DNA of 64,000 nt from the NCBI RefSeq assembly GCF_000025485.1, contig NC_013851.1, positions 177,001 to 241,000 of the forward strand, written 5' to 3'. Shown here piece after piece: positions 35,504 to 44,736 of the stretch. Position numbers and translations under genes: made by a program. Below the pieces are notes generated by a model. The model made no database searches, was not told the DNA's origin, and was given only the letters and a program-made list of their open reading frames with translations. Each line of letters opens with the position of its first letter. Positions within the stretch are counted from its first letter, which is position 1. Source of the stretch: Allochromatium vinosum DSM 180. Its GTDB lineage: Bacteria; Pseudomonadota; Gammaproteobacteria; Chromatiales; Chromatiaceae.

Positions 35504-36475
35504 ATGAATATTCGAATCGGCTTCGTGATGGACCCGATCGGTTCCATCCGGATCAAGAAGGATAGCACCTTCGCCATGCTGCTCGCCGCCCAAAGACGCG
35601 GCTGGTCGCTCTGGTACATGGAGGTCGGCGATCTGTCACTGCTCGACGGTCAGGCCATGGCGCGGATGCGTGCCGTCGAGGTCGTCGACGATCCGCTCGG
35701 CTGGTTCCGGCTCGGTGAGGAAGTCGAGCGGCCGCTCGACTGGCTCGATACGCTGCTGATGCGCAAAGACCCGCCCTTCGACATGGAATACGTCTACACG
35801 ACCTATCTGCTCGAACGCGCCCAGCAGGCCGGCTGTCTGGTCGTCAACGATCCACGCAGTCTGCGCGACGCCAACGAAAAGGTCTTCACCGCCGTTTTTC
35901 CACAGTGCGCGCCGCCGACGCTCGTCACACGCCAGGCGCGCGACATCCGCGCCTTCCAGGCCGAGCACGGCGAGATCGTGATCAAGCCGTTGCACGGCAT
36001 GGGCGGAGCCTCGATCTTTCGTCTGCGCCCGGACGATCCCAACCTGAGCGTCGTCATCGAAACCCTGACCCAGCATGGCCGGACCTTCTGCATGGTCCAG
36101 CGCTTCATCCCCGAGATCGAGACCGGAGACAAGCGTATCCTCATGGTCGACGGCGAGCCCGTGCCCTATTGTCTGGCGCGCATCCCGGCCCCCGGCGAGA
36201 CGCGCGGCAACCTGGCCGCCGGCGCTTCGGCCGAGGCGCGGCCACTGAGCGCGCGCGACCGCTGGATCGCCGAACAGGTCGGCCCCGAACTGCGTGCGCG
36301 CGGTATCCTCTTTGCCGGACTGGATGTGATCGGCGACTACCTCACCGAGATCAATGTCACCAGCCCGACCTGTATTCGCGAACTGGACGCGGCCTATGAC
36401 CTGGACATCGCGGGTGATCTCATGGATTGCATCGCGGTCCGGTTGGGCGAGCGCGCGGATCGCTCCGAGCATTGA
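35504..36475 (+). CDS. gshB: Glutathione synthetase
   Basis: The 323-residue ATP-grasp enzyme joins gamma-glutamylcysteine and glycine. ATG 35504 opens MNIRIGFVMDPIGSIRIKKD, the family start; the in-frame extension to 35420 is not used. Other landmarks are FMRKDPPFD-type LMRKDPPFDMEYVY, NDPRSLRDANEK, KPLHGMGGASIFR and the C-terminal EINVTSPTCIRELD. It is divergent from pilG, as in Pseudomonas. Confidence 0.96.
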   Translation: MNIRIGFVMDPIGSIRIKKDSTFAMLLAAQRRGWSLWYMEVGDLSLLDGQAMARMRAVEVVDDPLGWFRLGEEVERPLDWLDTLLMRKDPPFDMEYVYTTYLLERAQQAGCLVVNDPRSLRDANEKVFTAVFPQCAPPTLVTRQARDIRAFQAEHGEIVIKPLHGMGGASIFRLRPDDPNLSVVIETLTQHGRTFCMVQRFIPEIETGDKRILMVDGEPVPYCLARIPAPGETRGNLAAGASAEARPLSARDRWIAEQVGPELRARGILFAGLDVIGDYLTEINVTSPTCIRELDAAYDLDIAGDLMDCIAVRLGERADRSEH

Positions 36476-36557
36476 CGCCCATCCGGGGTGTCCTTGAAAC
36501 CAGGCGTGTCATCGGAGACGGGGCGCGCGCACGAGGTTCAACCTGGGAGCCATCATC

Positions 36558-37661
36558 ATGGGGTTTGTGCTGTCCCCCTCGACCTTGGTCCGACTGGCGC
36601 GCGCCTGTACGCTGCTGCTCGTGCTGTCGCTGACACTCACCGGCTGTCGCGACAAGGCGCCGGTCATGCTCTCGCGCTTCACGGCCTTCGAGACGCCGGT
36701 GGATGTGAGTCTGGTCGCTGTCACCCGTGATCAGGCCGAGCGGGCCGCCACGCTCGTCGCCCAGGACTTCGCCTGTCTGGAGCGGGACTGGGCGAGCGAT
36801 GGCGAAGCCATGGAGCGCGTGAACCGTCTGCTGGCCCAGGGTGATCCCTTCGTGCCGCCGCCGTCCGTTCTGCGTCTGGTCCGGCTCGGTCAGACGCTGG
36901 AATCCGAGAGCGAGGGGCTGGTCAATCTGAGCATCGGACGGCTCGTGCGACTCTGGGGGTTCGACACAGCGACCACCGCCAGCCGTCATCCGCCGGAGCG
37001 CGAGCGGATCTCAGATCTGGTCGCCGCCGCGCCGTCCATGTCGGCGATCACGATCGAGGGGCTGACCCTGCGCGGGAGTAACCCGACCCTGAGTCTCGAC
37101 CTGACTCCCATCGCCAGGGCACAGGCCATCGACCTGGCGATCCGGCATCTCAAGGATCTGGGCGTGCGCAATGCGCTCGTCCAGGCCGGCAGCGAGCTGC
37201 GCGTGCTCGGTGAGCGCAGCGGTCAGCCCTGGCGCGTTCCCGTGCTGCGACCCAGCGGTTCGGCGGTGCTGGCGATCGTGCCGCTGCGCGGTGACGAAGC
37301 CATGGCGACGGTGGCCGAGCACGATCGCTCCTTCACGGATCGCGGCCGGCTCTATCACGCCGTCCTCGATCCGCGTACGGGCCGGCCGGCCACCGGAGCG
37401 CGTTCGGTCACGGTCCTGAGCGCGGAGACCACATATGCGGCGGCGGCGGCTCGGGCGCTCTTCATCGCCGGCCCCACGGATTGGCGGCGCCTGGCCGGGC
37501 GTCTGGGTGTGCAGCAGGCGCTGCTCGTCGACGCCGAGGGGCGTCTGCACCTGACACCGGCGATGGCCGAACGTCTCGAACGGGTCGATGCCGACGAGCC
37601 GGTCGCGATCGTCGAACCCGAATGGCCGGCGCCCGTGGCGCAAGACGGGCGACGGCCATGA
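36558..37661 (+). CDS. Degenerate ApbE-like lipoprotein
   Basis: The 367-residue protein has a lipoprotein signal peptide with LTLTGC and lipid Cys30. The fold is that of ApbE, which covalently attaches FMN to target proteins in the periplasm: LVNLSIGRLVRLWGF, LDLTPIARAQAIDLAI, RNALVQAGSELRVLG and LYHAVLDPRTGRPATG are all in order. Several usual active-site residues differ: the KG of the IAKGYAVD motif is RA, the GGD loop is GSE, and the metal-binding Asp of the ADALATALF motif is Ala. It may therefore be inactive or have a new role. It overlaps tonB by ATGA. Confidence 0.75.
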   Translation: MGFVLSPSTLVRLARACTLLLVLSLTLTGCRDKAPVMLSRFTAFETPVDVSLVAVTRDQAERAATLVAQDFACLERDWASDGEAMERVNRLLAQGDPFVPPPSVLRLVRLGQTLESESEGLVNLSIGRLVRLWGFDTATTASRHPPERERISDLVAAAPSMSAITIEGLTLRGSNPTLSLDLTPIARAQAIDLAIRHLKDLGVRNALVQAGSELRVLGERSGQPWRVPVLRPSGSAVLAIVPLRGDEAMATVAEHDRSFTDRGRLYHAVLDPRTGRPATGARSVTVLSAETTYAAAAARALFIAGPTDWRRLAGRLGVQQALLVDAEGRLHLTPAMAERLERVDADEPVAIVEPEWPAPVAQDGRRP

Positions 37662-38668
37662 CCGCCACCGGTATCAGGACGCTGGAACGGCCGCGTGAAC
37701 TGGTCATCCAGGGCACCAGGGTGCCGAGCACGCCCTTCGTCGCCGCCCTGGCCGGGGCCGGCTGGCTGCATCTGCTACTGATCCTGGCCGTCTCCTTCGT
37801 GTGGCCCGAGCCGGGGCCGCCACCCGAATCGGCGATGGAGGTGGTCTTGCTCAAAGACATCGGCGCCGGCGTGCCGAATCGCGCCTCCGAGGCGGCGCTG
37901 GCGCAGCGCGATCAGGTCGGTCAGGCACCGCTCGGCGACGCGGCGATCCCGACCTTCGGCGAGGCACCCGAGGCGTCCTCCGATACGCGCGCGCAGACGG
38001 AGGCACCGGCCGGCGACGCCGACCTCCGGACGGTGACTCCGGAGCCGGCGACCGCATCCACACCGACCGAGGTGCCGCCGCACGACGATCCTCTGGCCCG
38101 TCCGGACGCCATGACACTGCCGTTGAGGGAGCCGCCCACCGCGCCGATCCTGGCCACCGAGGCCGAGGCTCCGCCCAGGCCGGAGGTCGACCCGCTCACG
38201 CCGCGCCAGACGGTCGTCGACGCGGCTCAGATCCTCGCCAGCCAGGGCTTGGAGGTCGCGCGTCTGACGTCCAGCCAGACGGCCAGTGCCGCCGGCGGCT
38301 CCAAGCGCGCGCGGCGCAAGTCGATCAGCGCCAGCACGCGCGAGTTCCGCTACGCCAGCTATCTGGCGGCCTGGGCGCAGAAGGTCGAGCGCATCGGCAA
38401 TCTCAACTATCCGCAGGCGGCGCGCGATCAGCGTCTCTATGGCAGTCTCATCCTGCACGTGGCCGTGCGCGCCGACGGCAGCCTGGAGAACATCCGCGTG
38501 GTGCGCTCCTCCGGCTTCGATCTGCTCGATCAGGCTGCGATCCGGATCGTCGAGCTGGCCGCGCCCTTCTCGCCCTTTCCGCCCGACATCGCCGCCGAGA
38601 CCGATGTGCTCGACATCGTGCGCACCTGGCAGTTCATGCGCGGTGACGTGCTCGGATGGGAACGGTGA
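37658..38668 (+). CDS. TonB-family protein (TonB3-like)
   Basis: The 336-residue protein has an N-terminal membrane helix (about 24-46, FVAALAGAGWLHLLLIL), a long Pro/Glu/Ala-rich periplasmic spacer, and a C-terminal TonB domain (about 240-330) with NYPQAARDQRLYGSLILHV and ADGSLENIRVVRSSG. It sits between gshB and yqgE, exactly where Pseudomonas has tonB3, which is needed for type IV pilus assembly and twitching. The nearby pil operon makes that role plausible here; no exbB or exbD is adjacent. Confidence 0.87.
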   Translation: MTATGIRTLERPRELVIQGTRVPSTPFVAALAGAGWLHLLLILAVSFVWPEPGPPPESAMEVVLLKDIGAGVPNRASEAALAQRDQVGQAPLGDAAIPTFGEAPEASSDTRAQTEAPAGDADLRTVTPEPATASTPTEVPPHDDPLARPDAMTLPLREPPTAPILATEAEAPPRPEVDPLTPRQTVVDAAQILASQGLEVARLTSSQTASAAGGSKRARRKSISASTREFRYASYLAAWAQKVERIGNLNYPQAARDQRLYGSLILHVAVRADGSLENIRVVRSSGFDLLDQAAIRIVELAAPFSPFPPDIAAETDVLDIVRTWQFMRGDVLGWER

Positions 38669-38807
38669 GCGCGCGCCTGGATGGGACAGGAGCGCCAATC
38701 GGCCGTATTATCCTCATATCGAGCCGGGACCGAACGGAAGCGGTCCGCGTCCCAAGGATGGCTCGTTGCGCTTGCCTCATCATGAGCCGATCAGGATACT
38801 AACGCCC

Positions 38808-39371
38808 ATGCCTTTCAGTACTTCATTGACCAACCATCTCCTGATCGCGATGCCGGGTCTGCAAGACCCCAACTTCGCGCGCACGGTCACCTATATCTGT
38901 GAGCACACGGAGCAGGGGGCCATGGGCATCGTGATCAATCGTCCGCTGGACGTGACGCTCGGCGCGCTCCTGGCGCAGCTCGACATCCCGGCCGTGCGTC
39001 CCGGCGTGACGGAGACACCCATCTATCAGGGCGGTCCGGTCCAGACCGACCGCGGCTTCGTGCTGCATACGGCCGGCTACAGCTACGACTCCACGCTCAG
39101 CATCACGCCCGACATCAGCGTCACCACCTCGCGCGACATCCTGGAGGCCATCGCCGGCGGTGAGGGACCGGATCAGGTGCTGATCGCGCTCGGCTATGCC
39201 GGCTGGGGCAGCGGTCAGCTCGAACAGGAGATGAGCGCCAACGCCTGGCTCAACGGCCCGGCGAGCGACGAGATCATCTTCCGCATGGACCCGAGCGCGC
39301 GCTGGATGGCGGCCGCCCAGCTGCTCGGCGTGGATCTGAACCTCATGAGCGGCGAGGCCGGGCACGCTTGA
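38808..39371 (+). CDS. yqgE: YqgE/AlgH family protein
   Basis: The 187-residue cytoplasmic protein starts at ATG 38808 (MPFSTSLTNHLLIAMPGLQD). Family motifs are CEHTEQGAMGIVINRP, YQGGPVQTDRGFVLH and LGYAGWGSGQLEQE. The molecular role is unknown; the gene is conserved directly before ruvX. The longer frame to 38286 overlaps tonB and is rejected. Confidence 0.94.
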   Translation: MPFSTSLTNHLLIAMPGLQDPNFARTVTYICEHTEQGAMGIVINRPLDVTLGALLAQLDIPAVRPGVTETPIYQGGPVQTDRGFVLHTAGYSYDSTLSITPDISVTTSRDILEAIAGGEGPDQVLIALGYAGWGSGQLEQEMSANAWLNGPASDEIIFRMDPSARWMAAAQLLGVDLNLMSGEAGHA

Positions 39372-39387
39372 CGCGCCCGGATCGATC

Positions 39388-39795
39388 ATGACGCTGCTCG
39401 GATTCGACTTCGGCCCGCGCAAGATCGGCGTGGCCGTGGGCCAGACGATCACCCGCTCGGCCACGCCCCTGACCACCTTGCGCAGCCAGGGCGAGAAGCC
39501 GGACTGGACGCGCATCGAGGCGCTGATCCGCGAGTGGCAACCGAGTGCGCTGGTCGTCGGCCTGCCGTTCCAGATGGACGACACGGAGGTCGCGTGGTCG
39601 CCGCGCGTGCACCGCTTCGCCCGCCAGCTCGAAGGACGCTATCGTCTGCCCGTGCATCTGGTCGACGAGCGTCTGACCTCGCGCGAGGCCCATCGTCAAC
39701 TCGCCGAACGCGATCGGCGCACGCCCACGCTGGAAGCCGTGGACGCGCTCGCGGCGGCCCTGATCCTGGAAACCTGGCTCTGTGAGCAAGTCTGA
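39388..39795 (+). CDS. ruvX: Holliday junction resolvase-like YqgF/RuvX
   Basis: The 135-residue RNase H-fold nuclease begins [19 protein letters not shown], with the catalytic Asp in DFG. The middle VVGLPFQMD and the C-terminal [14 protein letters not shown] with [12 protein letters not shown] complete the acidic site. It is linked to 16S rRNA 5'-end processing in Escherichia coli. Its end overlaps pyrR by 14 bases. Confidence 0.94.
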   Translation: MTLLGFDFGPRKIGVAVGQTITRSATPLTTLRSQGEKPDWTRIEALIREWQPSALVVGLPFQMDDTEVAWSPRVHRFARQLEGRYRLPVHLVDERLTSREAHRQLAERDRRTPTLEAVDALAAALILETWLCEQV

Positions 39796-40321
39796 CATCT
39801 GGAAGGATGCCGCCGAGATCGAGGCGGCCATCGACACCATGACCGAGCGGCTGCGCGAGCGTCTGGAGCGCCGGGGTATCGAGCGTCCGCTCATGATCGG
39901 CATCCACACCGGCGGGGTCTGGGTCGCCGAGCGGCTGCACGCGCGGCTGGGGCTGGCCGAGCCGCTGGGGCATCTGGACATCTCCTTTTATCGCGACGAT
40001 TTCAGCCGGGTCGGCATGCATCCGCAGGTGCGCCCGTCCTATCTGCCGGTCGGAGTCGACGACCGGCATCTGATCCTGGTCGACGACGTGCTCCAGAGCG
40101 GACGCACCATCCGGGCCGCGCACAATGTGCTGTTCGACTATGGCCGGCCGGCCTCGGTGACGCTGGCGGTGCTGCTCGAGCGCGACGGACGCGAGCTGCC
40201 GATCGCCGCCGATGTCGCCGGTTTCGAGGCCGGTTTCGGCGCCGACGAACAGATCAAGCTCAGCGGACCCGAGCCGTTGCTCATGCTGCGCGCCCGCCGG
40301 GGCGCGAATCCGATTCGCTGA
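39782..40321 (+). CDS. pyrR: Bifunctional pyr operon regulator / uracil phosphoribosyltransferase PyrR
   Basis: The 179-residue protein starts at GTG 39782 inside the end of ruvX; the next in-frame ATG would cut off the first helix. The PRPP-binding loop is [13 protein letters not shown] (97-109), and YRDDFSRVG matches the PyrR signature. In Gram-positive bacteria it binds pyr mRNA; in pseudomonads the paralogue regulates the pyr genes in a less clear way. It heads pyrR-pyrB-pyrC'. Confidence 0.93.
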   Translation: MSKSDIWKDAAEIEAAIDTMTERLRERLERRGIERPLMIGIHTGGVWVAERLHARLGLAEPLGHLDISFYRDDFSRVGMHPQVRPSYLPVGVDDRHLILVDDVLQSGRTIRAAHNVLFDYGRPASVTLAVLLERDGRELPIAADVAGFEAGFGADEQIKLSGPEPLLMLRARRGANPIR

Positions 40322-40360
40322 CACAGTCCGGCTCAGCCCATCCATCCGTATTGAAATACC

Positions 40361-41359
40361 ATGACGACGCCCAATCCACAGCTCGACGCCCACGGCCGGC
40401 TCAAGCACTTCCTCACCATCGACGGACTGAGCCGTGAACTCCTGACCGAGATCCTCGATCAGGCCGAGGGTTTTCTCGGCGTGGCCCAGCAGGCGGTCAA
40501 GAAGGTGCCGCTGTGTCGCGGCAAGGTCGTGGCCAATCTGTTCTTCGAGACCAGCACCCGCACCCGCACCACCTTCGAGCTGGCCGCCAAACGGCTCTCG
40601 GCCGACGTGCTCAATCTCAACATCTCGACCTCGTCCACGGCCAAGGGTGAGACCCTGCTCGACACCCTGCGCAACCTGGAGGCCATGCACGTCGACATGT
40701 TCGTCGTGCGCCATGCCGAAAGCGGCACCGCGCACTTCATGGCCGCCCATGCCGCGCCGCACGTGAGCATCGTCAACGCCGGTGACGGACGCCACGCGCA
40801 TCCGACCCAGGCCATGCTCGACATGCTCACCATCCGCCGCCACAAGCCGGACTTCGACCAGCTGAGCGTGGCCATCGTCGGTGACATCCTGCACTCGCGC
40901 GTGGCGCGCTCGCAGATGCTCGCGCTCAGGACGCTCGGCGTGCCCGACGTGCGCGTCATCGCCCCGCGCACCCTGCTGCCTACACGGGTCGAGGAAGCCT
41001 TCGGGGTCACGGCCTATCACGATCTGAGCGAGGGTGTGCGCGACGCCGACGTGGTCATCATGCTGCGTATCCAGCGCGAGCGCATGAACAGCGCGCTCCT
41101 GCCGAGCGAGCACGAATACTTCCAGCTCTTCGGACTGACCGAGGAGCGGCTTGCGACGGCCAAGCCCGAGGCTATCGTCATGCATCCGGGGCCGATCAAT
41201 CGCGGGGTCGAGATGGACTCGCAGGTCGCCGACGGGCGCCGCTCGGTGATCCTGGAGCAGGTGACGAACGGTATCGCGGTACGCATGGCGGTGATGTCCA
41301 TGTGTCTCGGCAATCAGCATCTCGGCAGCCAGAGTCAGGAAGAAGCGACCCATGCTTAA
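40361..41359 (+). CDS. pyrB: Aspartate carbamoyltransferase catalytic subunit
   Basis: The 332-residue enzyme makes carbamoyl aspartate in pyrimidine synthesis. The carbamoyl phosphate site [13 protein letters not shown] (61-73), [22 protein letters not shown] and [10 protein letters not shown] are intact. The N-terminal extension before [12 protein letters not shown] is typical of the pseudomonad class that needs the PyrC' partner. It overlaps the next gene by eight bases. Confidence 0.96.
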   Translation: MTTPNPQLDAHGRLKHFLTIDGLSRELLTEILDQAEGFLGVAQQAVKKVPLCRGKVVANLFFETSTRTRTTFELAAKRLSADVLNLNISTSSTAKGETLLDTLRNLEAMHVDMFVVRHAESGTAHFMAAHAAPHVSIVNAGDGRHAHPTQAMLDMLTIRRHKPDFDQLSVAIVGDILHSRVARSQMLALRTLGVPDVRVIAPRTLLPTRVEEAFGVTAYHDLSEGVRDADVVIMLRIQRERMNSALLPSEHEYFQLFGLTEERLATAKPEAIVMHPGPINRGVEMDSQVADGRRSVILEQVTNGIAVRMAVMSMCLGNQHLGSQSQEEATHA

Positions 41360-42638
41360 TGCACCCCGTCTCAGCATTCGTCACGGACGGCTCATCGATC
41401 CGGCCAGCGGGCACGATGCCGTCGCCGACATCCATCTCGCCGAGGGCCGGGTGCTGGCCATCGGCGCCGCGCCCAGCGGCTTTCAGCCCGACCGCACGCT
41501 GGATGCGCGCGGGCAGGTGGTCTGTCCGGGCTTCGTCGATCTCTGCGCGCGGGTGCGCGAACCCGGTCTCGAACAGAAGGCGACCATCGCCAGCGAGGGG
41601 CGCGCGGCGGCGGCTTCGGGCGTCACCACGCTCTGCTGTCCGCCCGACACCCGCCCGGTCATCGACAACCCGGCGGTGGCGCGGCTGATCCATCAGATCT
41701 CCAAGCGTCACGGTCTGACGCGCGTGCTGCCGATCGGGGCCATGACCGTAGGACTGGAGGGCCAGTCCATCACCGAGATGGCGGCGCTCAAGCTCGCCGG
41801 CTGTCCGGCGCTCGGTCAGGCCGATCGACCGATCCGCGACACCCAGGTACAGCGCCGCGCGCTCGAATATGCCGCGACCTTCGGACTGCCGGTGTTCCTG
41901 CTGCCGCTCGATCCCGAGCTGAGTGCCGGCGGGTGTGCGCATGAGGGTATCGTCGGCACCCGACTCGGGTTGCCCGGCATCCCCGAGGCGGCCGAGACCG
42001 TGGCCGTGGCGCGCGATCTGGCGCTCGCTGAGCAGACCGGGGCGCGCATCCACTTCCGCGGTCTGTCGACCGCGCGCGGGGTCGAGATGCTGGCCGAGGC
42101 GCGCGCGCGGGGGGTGCGGGCGAGCGGAGACGTGGCACTGCATCAGCTCTTCCTCAGCGAGCACGATCTGGAGCATTTCGATGCCAACTGCCATCTCGTC
42201 CCGCCGCTGCGCACGCCCGCCGATCGCGATGCGCTACGCGATGCGCTGGCCGAGGGCGTGCTGACGGCGGTCTGTTCGGATCATCAGCCGCACGACCCAG
42301 ATGCCAAGCTCGGTCCCTTCCCTGAGACCGCGCCCGGACTCTCGGGTCTGGAGACCGTGCTACCGCTGGCGCTGCGGCTGGTCGCGGATGGCGTGCTGGA
42401 TCTCATGGGCATGATCGAGCGGCTCACGGTCGGGCCGGCCGCCATCCTGGAGCGCGACCTGGGCCGCCTCGCGCCCGGTGCCGCCGCGGATCTCTGTGTC
42501 TTCGATCCCGAGGCAGTCTGGACGCTGTCGCCGGACACCTGGATCAGTCAGGGGCGCAACACGCCCTTCATGGGCCGTGAATTGCGCGGACGGGTGAGCT
42601 GGACGCTGCTCGGGGGGCGGATCGTCTTCGAACGTTGA
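41352..42638 (+). CDS. Dihydroorotase-like non-catalytic subunit PyrC'
   Basis: The 428-residue amidohydrolase-fold protein lacks the zinc-binding HxH: where active enzymes have DLHVHLREPG it has [10 protein letters not shown] (63-72). The later [11 protein letters not shown] is kept. This is the situation in Pseudomonas, where PyrC' is inactive but forms a dodecamer with PyrB and is needed for its activity. A true dihydroorotase should therefore be elsewhere in the genome. It is translationally coupled to pyrB. Confidence 0.92.
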   Translation: MLNAPRLSIRHGRLIDPASGHDAVADIHLAEGRVLAIGAAPSGFQPDRTLDARGQVVCPGFVDLCARVREPGLEQKATIASEGRAAAASGVTTLCCPPDTRPVIDNPAVARLIHQISKRHGLTRVLPIGAMTVGLEGQSITEMAALKLAGCPALGQADRPIRDTQVQRRALEYAATFGLPVFLLPLDPELSAGGCAHEGIVGTRLGLPGIPEAAETVAVARDLALAEQTGARIHFRGLSTARGVEMLAEARARGVRASGDVALHQLFLSEHDLEHFDANCHLVPPLRTPADRDALRDALAEGVLTAVCSDHQPHDPDAKLGPFPETAPGLSGLETVLPLALRLVADGVLDLMGMIERLTVGPAAILERDLGRLAPGAAADLCVFDPEAVWTLSPDTWISQGRNTPFMGRELRGRVSWTLLGGRIVFER

Positions 42639-42672
42639 GGGCTCGAAGCCATCCGGAGGTGGGGGGGTAGGC

Positions 42673-44004
42673 TTAGAATTCGGTGCTGGCCCGAGCCATC
42701 GGGCGCAGTTCTCCGCCGCCATGGGACGGAGGCATTACGGCCAATCGTGTCGGACACTCCTGCATGACGGGTTCTGAAGCCACGTCCGGCAGCCCCAGGG
42801 CCGGCGGCCAGGCCATGCCCGAGTGGTTGGTCAGGGTGCTCAGGCGGCGATAGAAGTTGCCATTGGCCTGATTCTGCAACAGCAGCCATGTCCGAAAGCG
42901 CCGGTATAGCTCGCGGTCGACCGTCCCTGGAGTCGACCAGAACGCATCCAGTGACCCCTGAAAGGTCAATCCTGGAATGTTGTAGATGGGATCACCCATC
43001 ACGCAGACCGGCGTACCGTGCAGAAGCGAGGACAAGCCCACGGTGCTGTTGATGACAACGGTGCCCAGTGCCTTGTCGAGCAGGGTCGGCAGATGTACGT
43101 CATGGACATAGTGCACCCGCCCTTCCAGGCCGTGCTTGATGATCATTCGGCGTAGAAAATCGGTGTAGTCACGATAGCCACGATCGAGCGGATGGTGCTT
43201 GAAGACCAGATGATGCTCGGGAGCGGCGGCGCGCGCGAACGAGATCATTGTGTCTTCGATGAATTCCTCAATGGTCGAGTAGTGCGAATGAACACTGAGC
43301 TGAGCGTCGTTGTGGGTCTGGAGCGGCGCCAGGAAGAAGCGCTTTGCGAGTGGTTCGAACAGCAGGCGCGCCAGACCGCGCTCCCGCTGGCCGAACCAAA
43401 ACTTGCGCCAGCCGGAGAGCAGCCAGTAATACGCTTGACTGAACGGTTCGAGCGAACGGTGATGACGATAATTCGGATAACGCCATCCGAGCAGCGCATT
43501 GGCGAGGGCGTAGAGAACCGCGAAGAGGGCCGTGCGCGAGAAGGCGTGTTTGACTGGTAGCGGATCGGGTCGCTCGGCGAGCGGCGGCACCTGAGTGCGA
43601 TAGAAGTCCGGATCACGCGGCAACGAGGAGAAGTTGTTGGCTCCACCGCGCTCGATGGTGATGAAATCCGGGCGCAGATAGCCTTCCTCGAAGACATAGA
43701 GCGCCACATGACGCCAGCGCACCACATGCGGTACCACGATGTGATAGTGCCGGCAGTCGCCGAAGAGCATGACAGTGTCGATGGCGTGTTGAGCGACGAA
43801 CTGGCTGAGGAAGGTTGGCCATTCGTCGAGCGTGCCTCGGAAATCGACCGCGCCGGTTGGGTAGAAGAGCTGGTCGCCTGGACAGAAGTTGATCTTGAAG
43901 ACCTTGGCGCCCGCTGCCTCCAGGTCACGTCGCAGACGGGTGAAGAATGGACCCATAGGGCCTTGCAGCAGCAACACGCGTCTTCCCGTGAAGGCTGATA
44001 GCAT
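42673..44004 (-). CDS. kpsS: KpsS-like capsule polysaccharide Kdo transferase
   Basis: The 443-residue protein begins RRVLLLQGPMGPFFTRLRRD after a short lead and contains KINFCPGDQLFYP, LFGDCRHYH, YVFEEGYLRPDFIT and NSTVGLSSLLHGTPV. These are KpsS/capsule biosynthesis features. With KpsC it builds the poly-Kdo linker that joins capsule to lipid in ABC-dependent export systems. The C-terminal 60 residues after NGNFYRRL are low in similarity to anything I know. It is divergent from the export genes. Confidence 0.88.
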   Translation of the reverse strand: MLSAFTGRRVLLLQGPMGPFFTRLRRDLEAAGAKVFKINFCPGDQLFYPTGAVDFRGTLDEWPTFLSQFVAQHAIDTVMLFGDCRHYHIVVPHVVRWRHVALYVFEEGYLRPDFITIERGGANNFSSLPRDPDFYRTQVPPLAERPDPLPVKHAFSRTALFAVLYALANALLGWRYPNYRHHRSLEPFSQAYYWLLSGWRKFWFGQRERGLARLLFEPLAKRFFLAPLQTHNDAQLSVHSHYSTIEEFIEDTMISFARAAAPEHHLVFKHHPLDRGYRDYTDFLRRMIIKHGLEGRVHYVHDVHLPTLLDKALGTVVINSTVGLSSLLHGTPVCVMGDPIYNIPGLTFQGSLDAFWSTPGTVDRELYRRFRTWLLLQNQANGNFYRRLSTLTNHSGMAWPPALGLPDVASEPVMQECPTRLAVMPPSHGGGELRPMARASTEF

Positions 44005-44331
44005 GGACGTTGTCCTCTTTAGTAATCCAATGATGTGTCAAATTGGATACAGTCTGATCATGACCAACGGGTTGCGGCGAATGTTGCGCGCTTTTTATGT
44101 GGCGCAGAATACTACAGATATGCACGGGTTGTCATACATGCTTCGGGCTGGGCTGGGCTGGGCTGGGCTGAGCCGAGTGTTCGCGGTGCCGATCACGGTA
44201 TCTCAGGGTCATCTGGTTCGAGGACGTTGTTACTGGTATCATGCCAGCCCTTACTGTGGATACGGGATGGTGTGGCGGGCGTTCGATGGGCCGAAGATAT
44301 ATCGCTTCGTTGCAACTAGGGTATTGAACGC
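44005..44331. other. Intergenic region with a GGGCT pentamer array
   Basis: This 327-base gap separates divergent kpsS and the lipoprotein gene, so both promoters should lie here. No protein is supported. Five perfect GGGCT units occupy 44145-44169. The segment 44015-44140 is AT-richer than its surroundings. No JUMPStart or ops (GGCGGTAG) element was found. Confidence 0.6.
44145..44169. repeat. (GGGCT)5 simple sequence repeat
   Basis: Five head-to-tail copies of GGGCT lie about 160 bases upstream of the capsule-export lipoprotein start. Such repeats change length by slippage and could alter promoter spacing. Confidence 0.85.
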
Positions 44332-44736
44332 ATGCTCCGTGTCGTCCTCCTGATGTGCGCGACATTCCTTGCCGGGTGCGCGCAATGGTCTGATCTGATG
44401 CTTGGCGAATCGACCAAGGTCGCTGAGGGCCAGACGGTCGACAGTGTCTCATTCAGCCAACTACTCGGTCACGAACCGACCAATACACTGGTCACACTGT
44501 CCAACAGTCCCTGGGGATCGAGCGTCCAGGTATTGCTGCACGAAACCTATGCGGCGGCCAGCGGGCGTAACTGTCGTCGTCTGACGGTCGATCCAGAGGG
44601 CCAATCCTACCCAGCGCTTGCGTGCCAACACCCCAAGAAAGATAAAGACTGGGTTCCTGTGCGACTCCTGCAGATCGGCGGGCGTCCCGTTCTGAATCAG
44701 TCTACGTCGCTTCCGGCCTGGAATGAGCGTCGATGA
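44332..44736 (+). CDS. Small lipoprotein at the head of the capsule export operon
   Basis: The 134-residue protein has a lipoprotein signal (VLLMCATFLAGC, lipid Cys16). The mature part has SPWGSSVQVLLHETYAAASG, NCRRLTVDPEG and a later Cys, suggesting a disulfide. I do not recognise a named family, though the WG...YAAASG..C pattern recalls small outer-membrane lipoproteins next to export genes. Its stop overlaps the start of the export gene (ATGA), so it is likely part of the same envelope complex. Confidence 0.8.
   Translation: MLRVVLLMCATFLAGCAQWSDLMLGESTKVAEGQTVDSVSFSQLLGHEPTNTLVTLSNSPWGSSVQVLLHETYAAASGRNCRRLTVDPEGQSYPALACQHPKKDKDWVPVRLLQIGGRPVLNQSTSLPAWNERR

Noticed and set aside
44005-44331. 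JUMPStart/ops element for RfaH upstream of the capsule genes
   Set aside because: No GGCGGTAG-like sequence was found in the gap.
43889-44353. 154-residue plus-strand frame over the kpsS start and the GGGCT array
   Set aside because: It begins antisense to kpsS and its product is not protein-like; no ribosome binding site.
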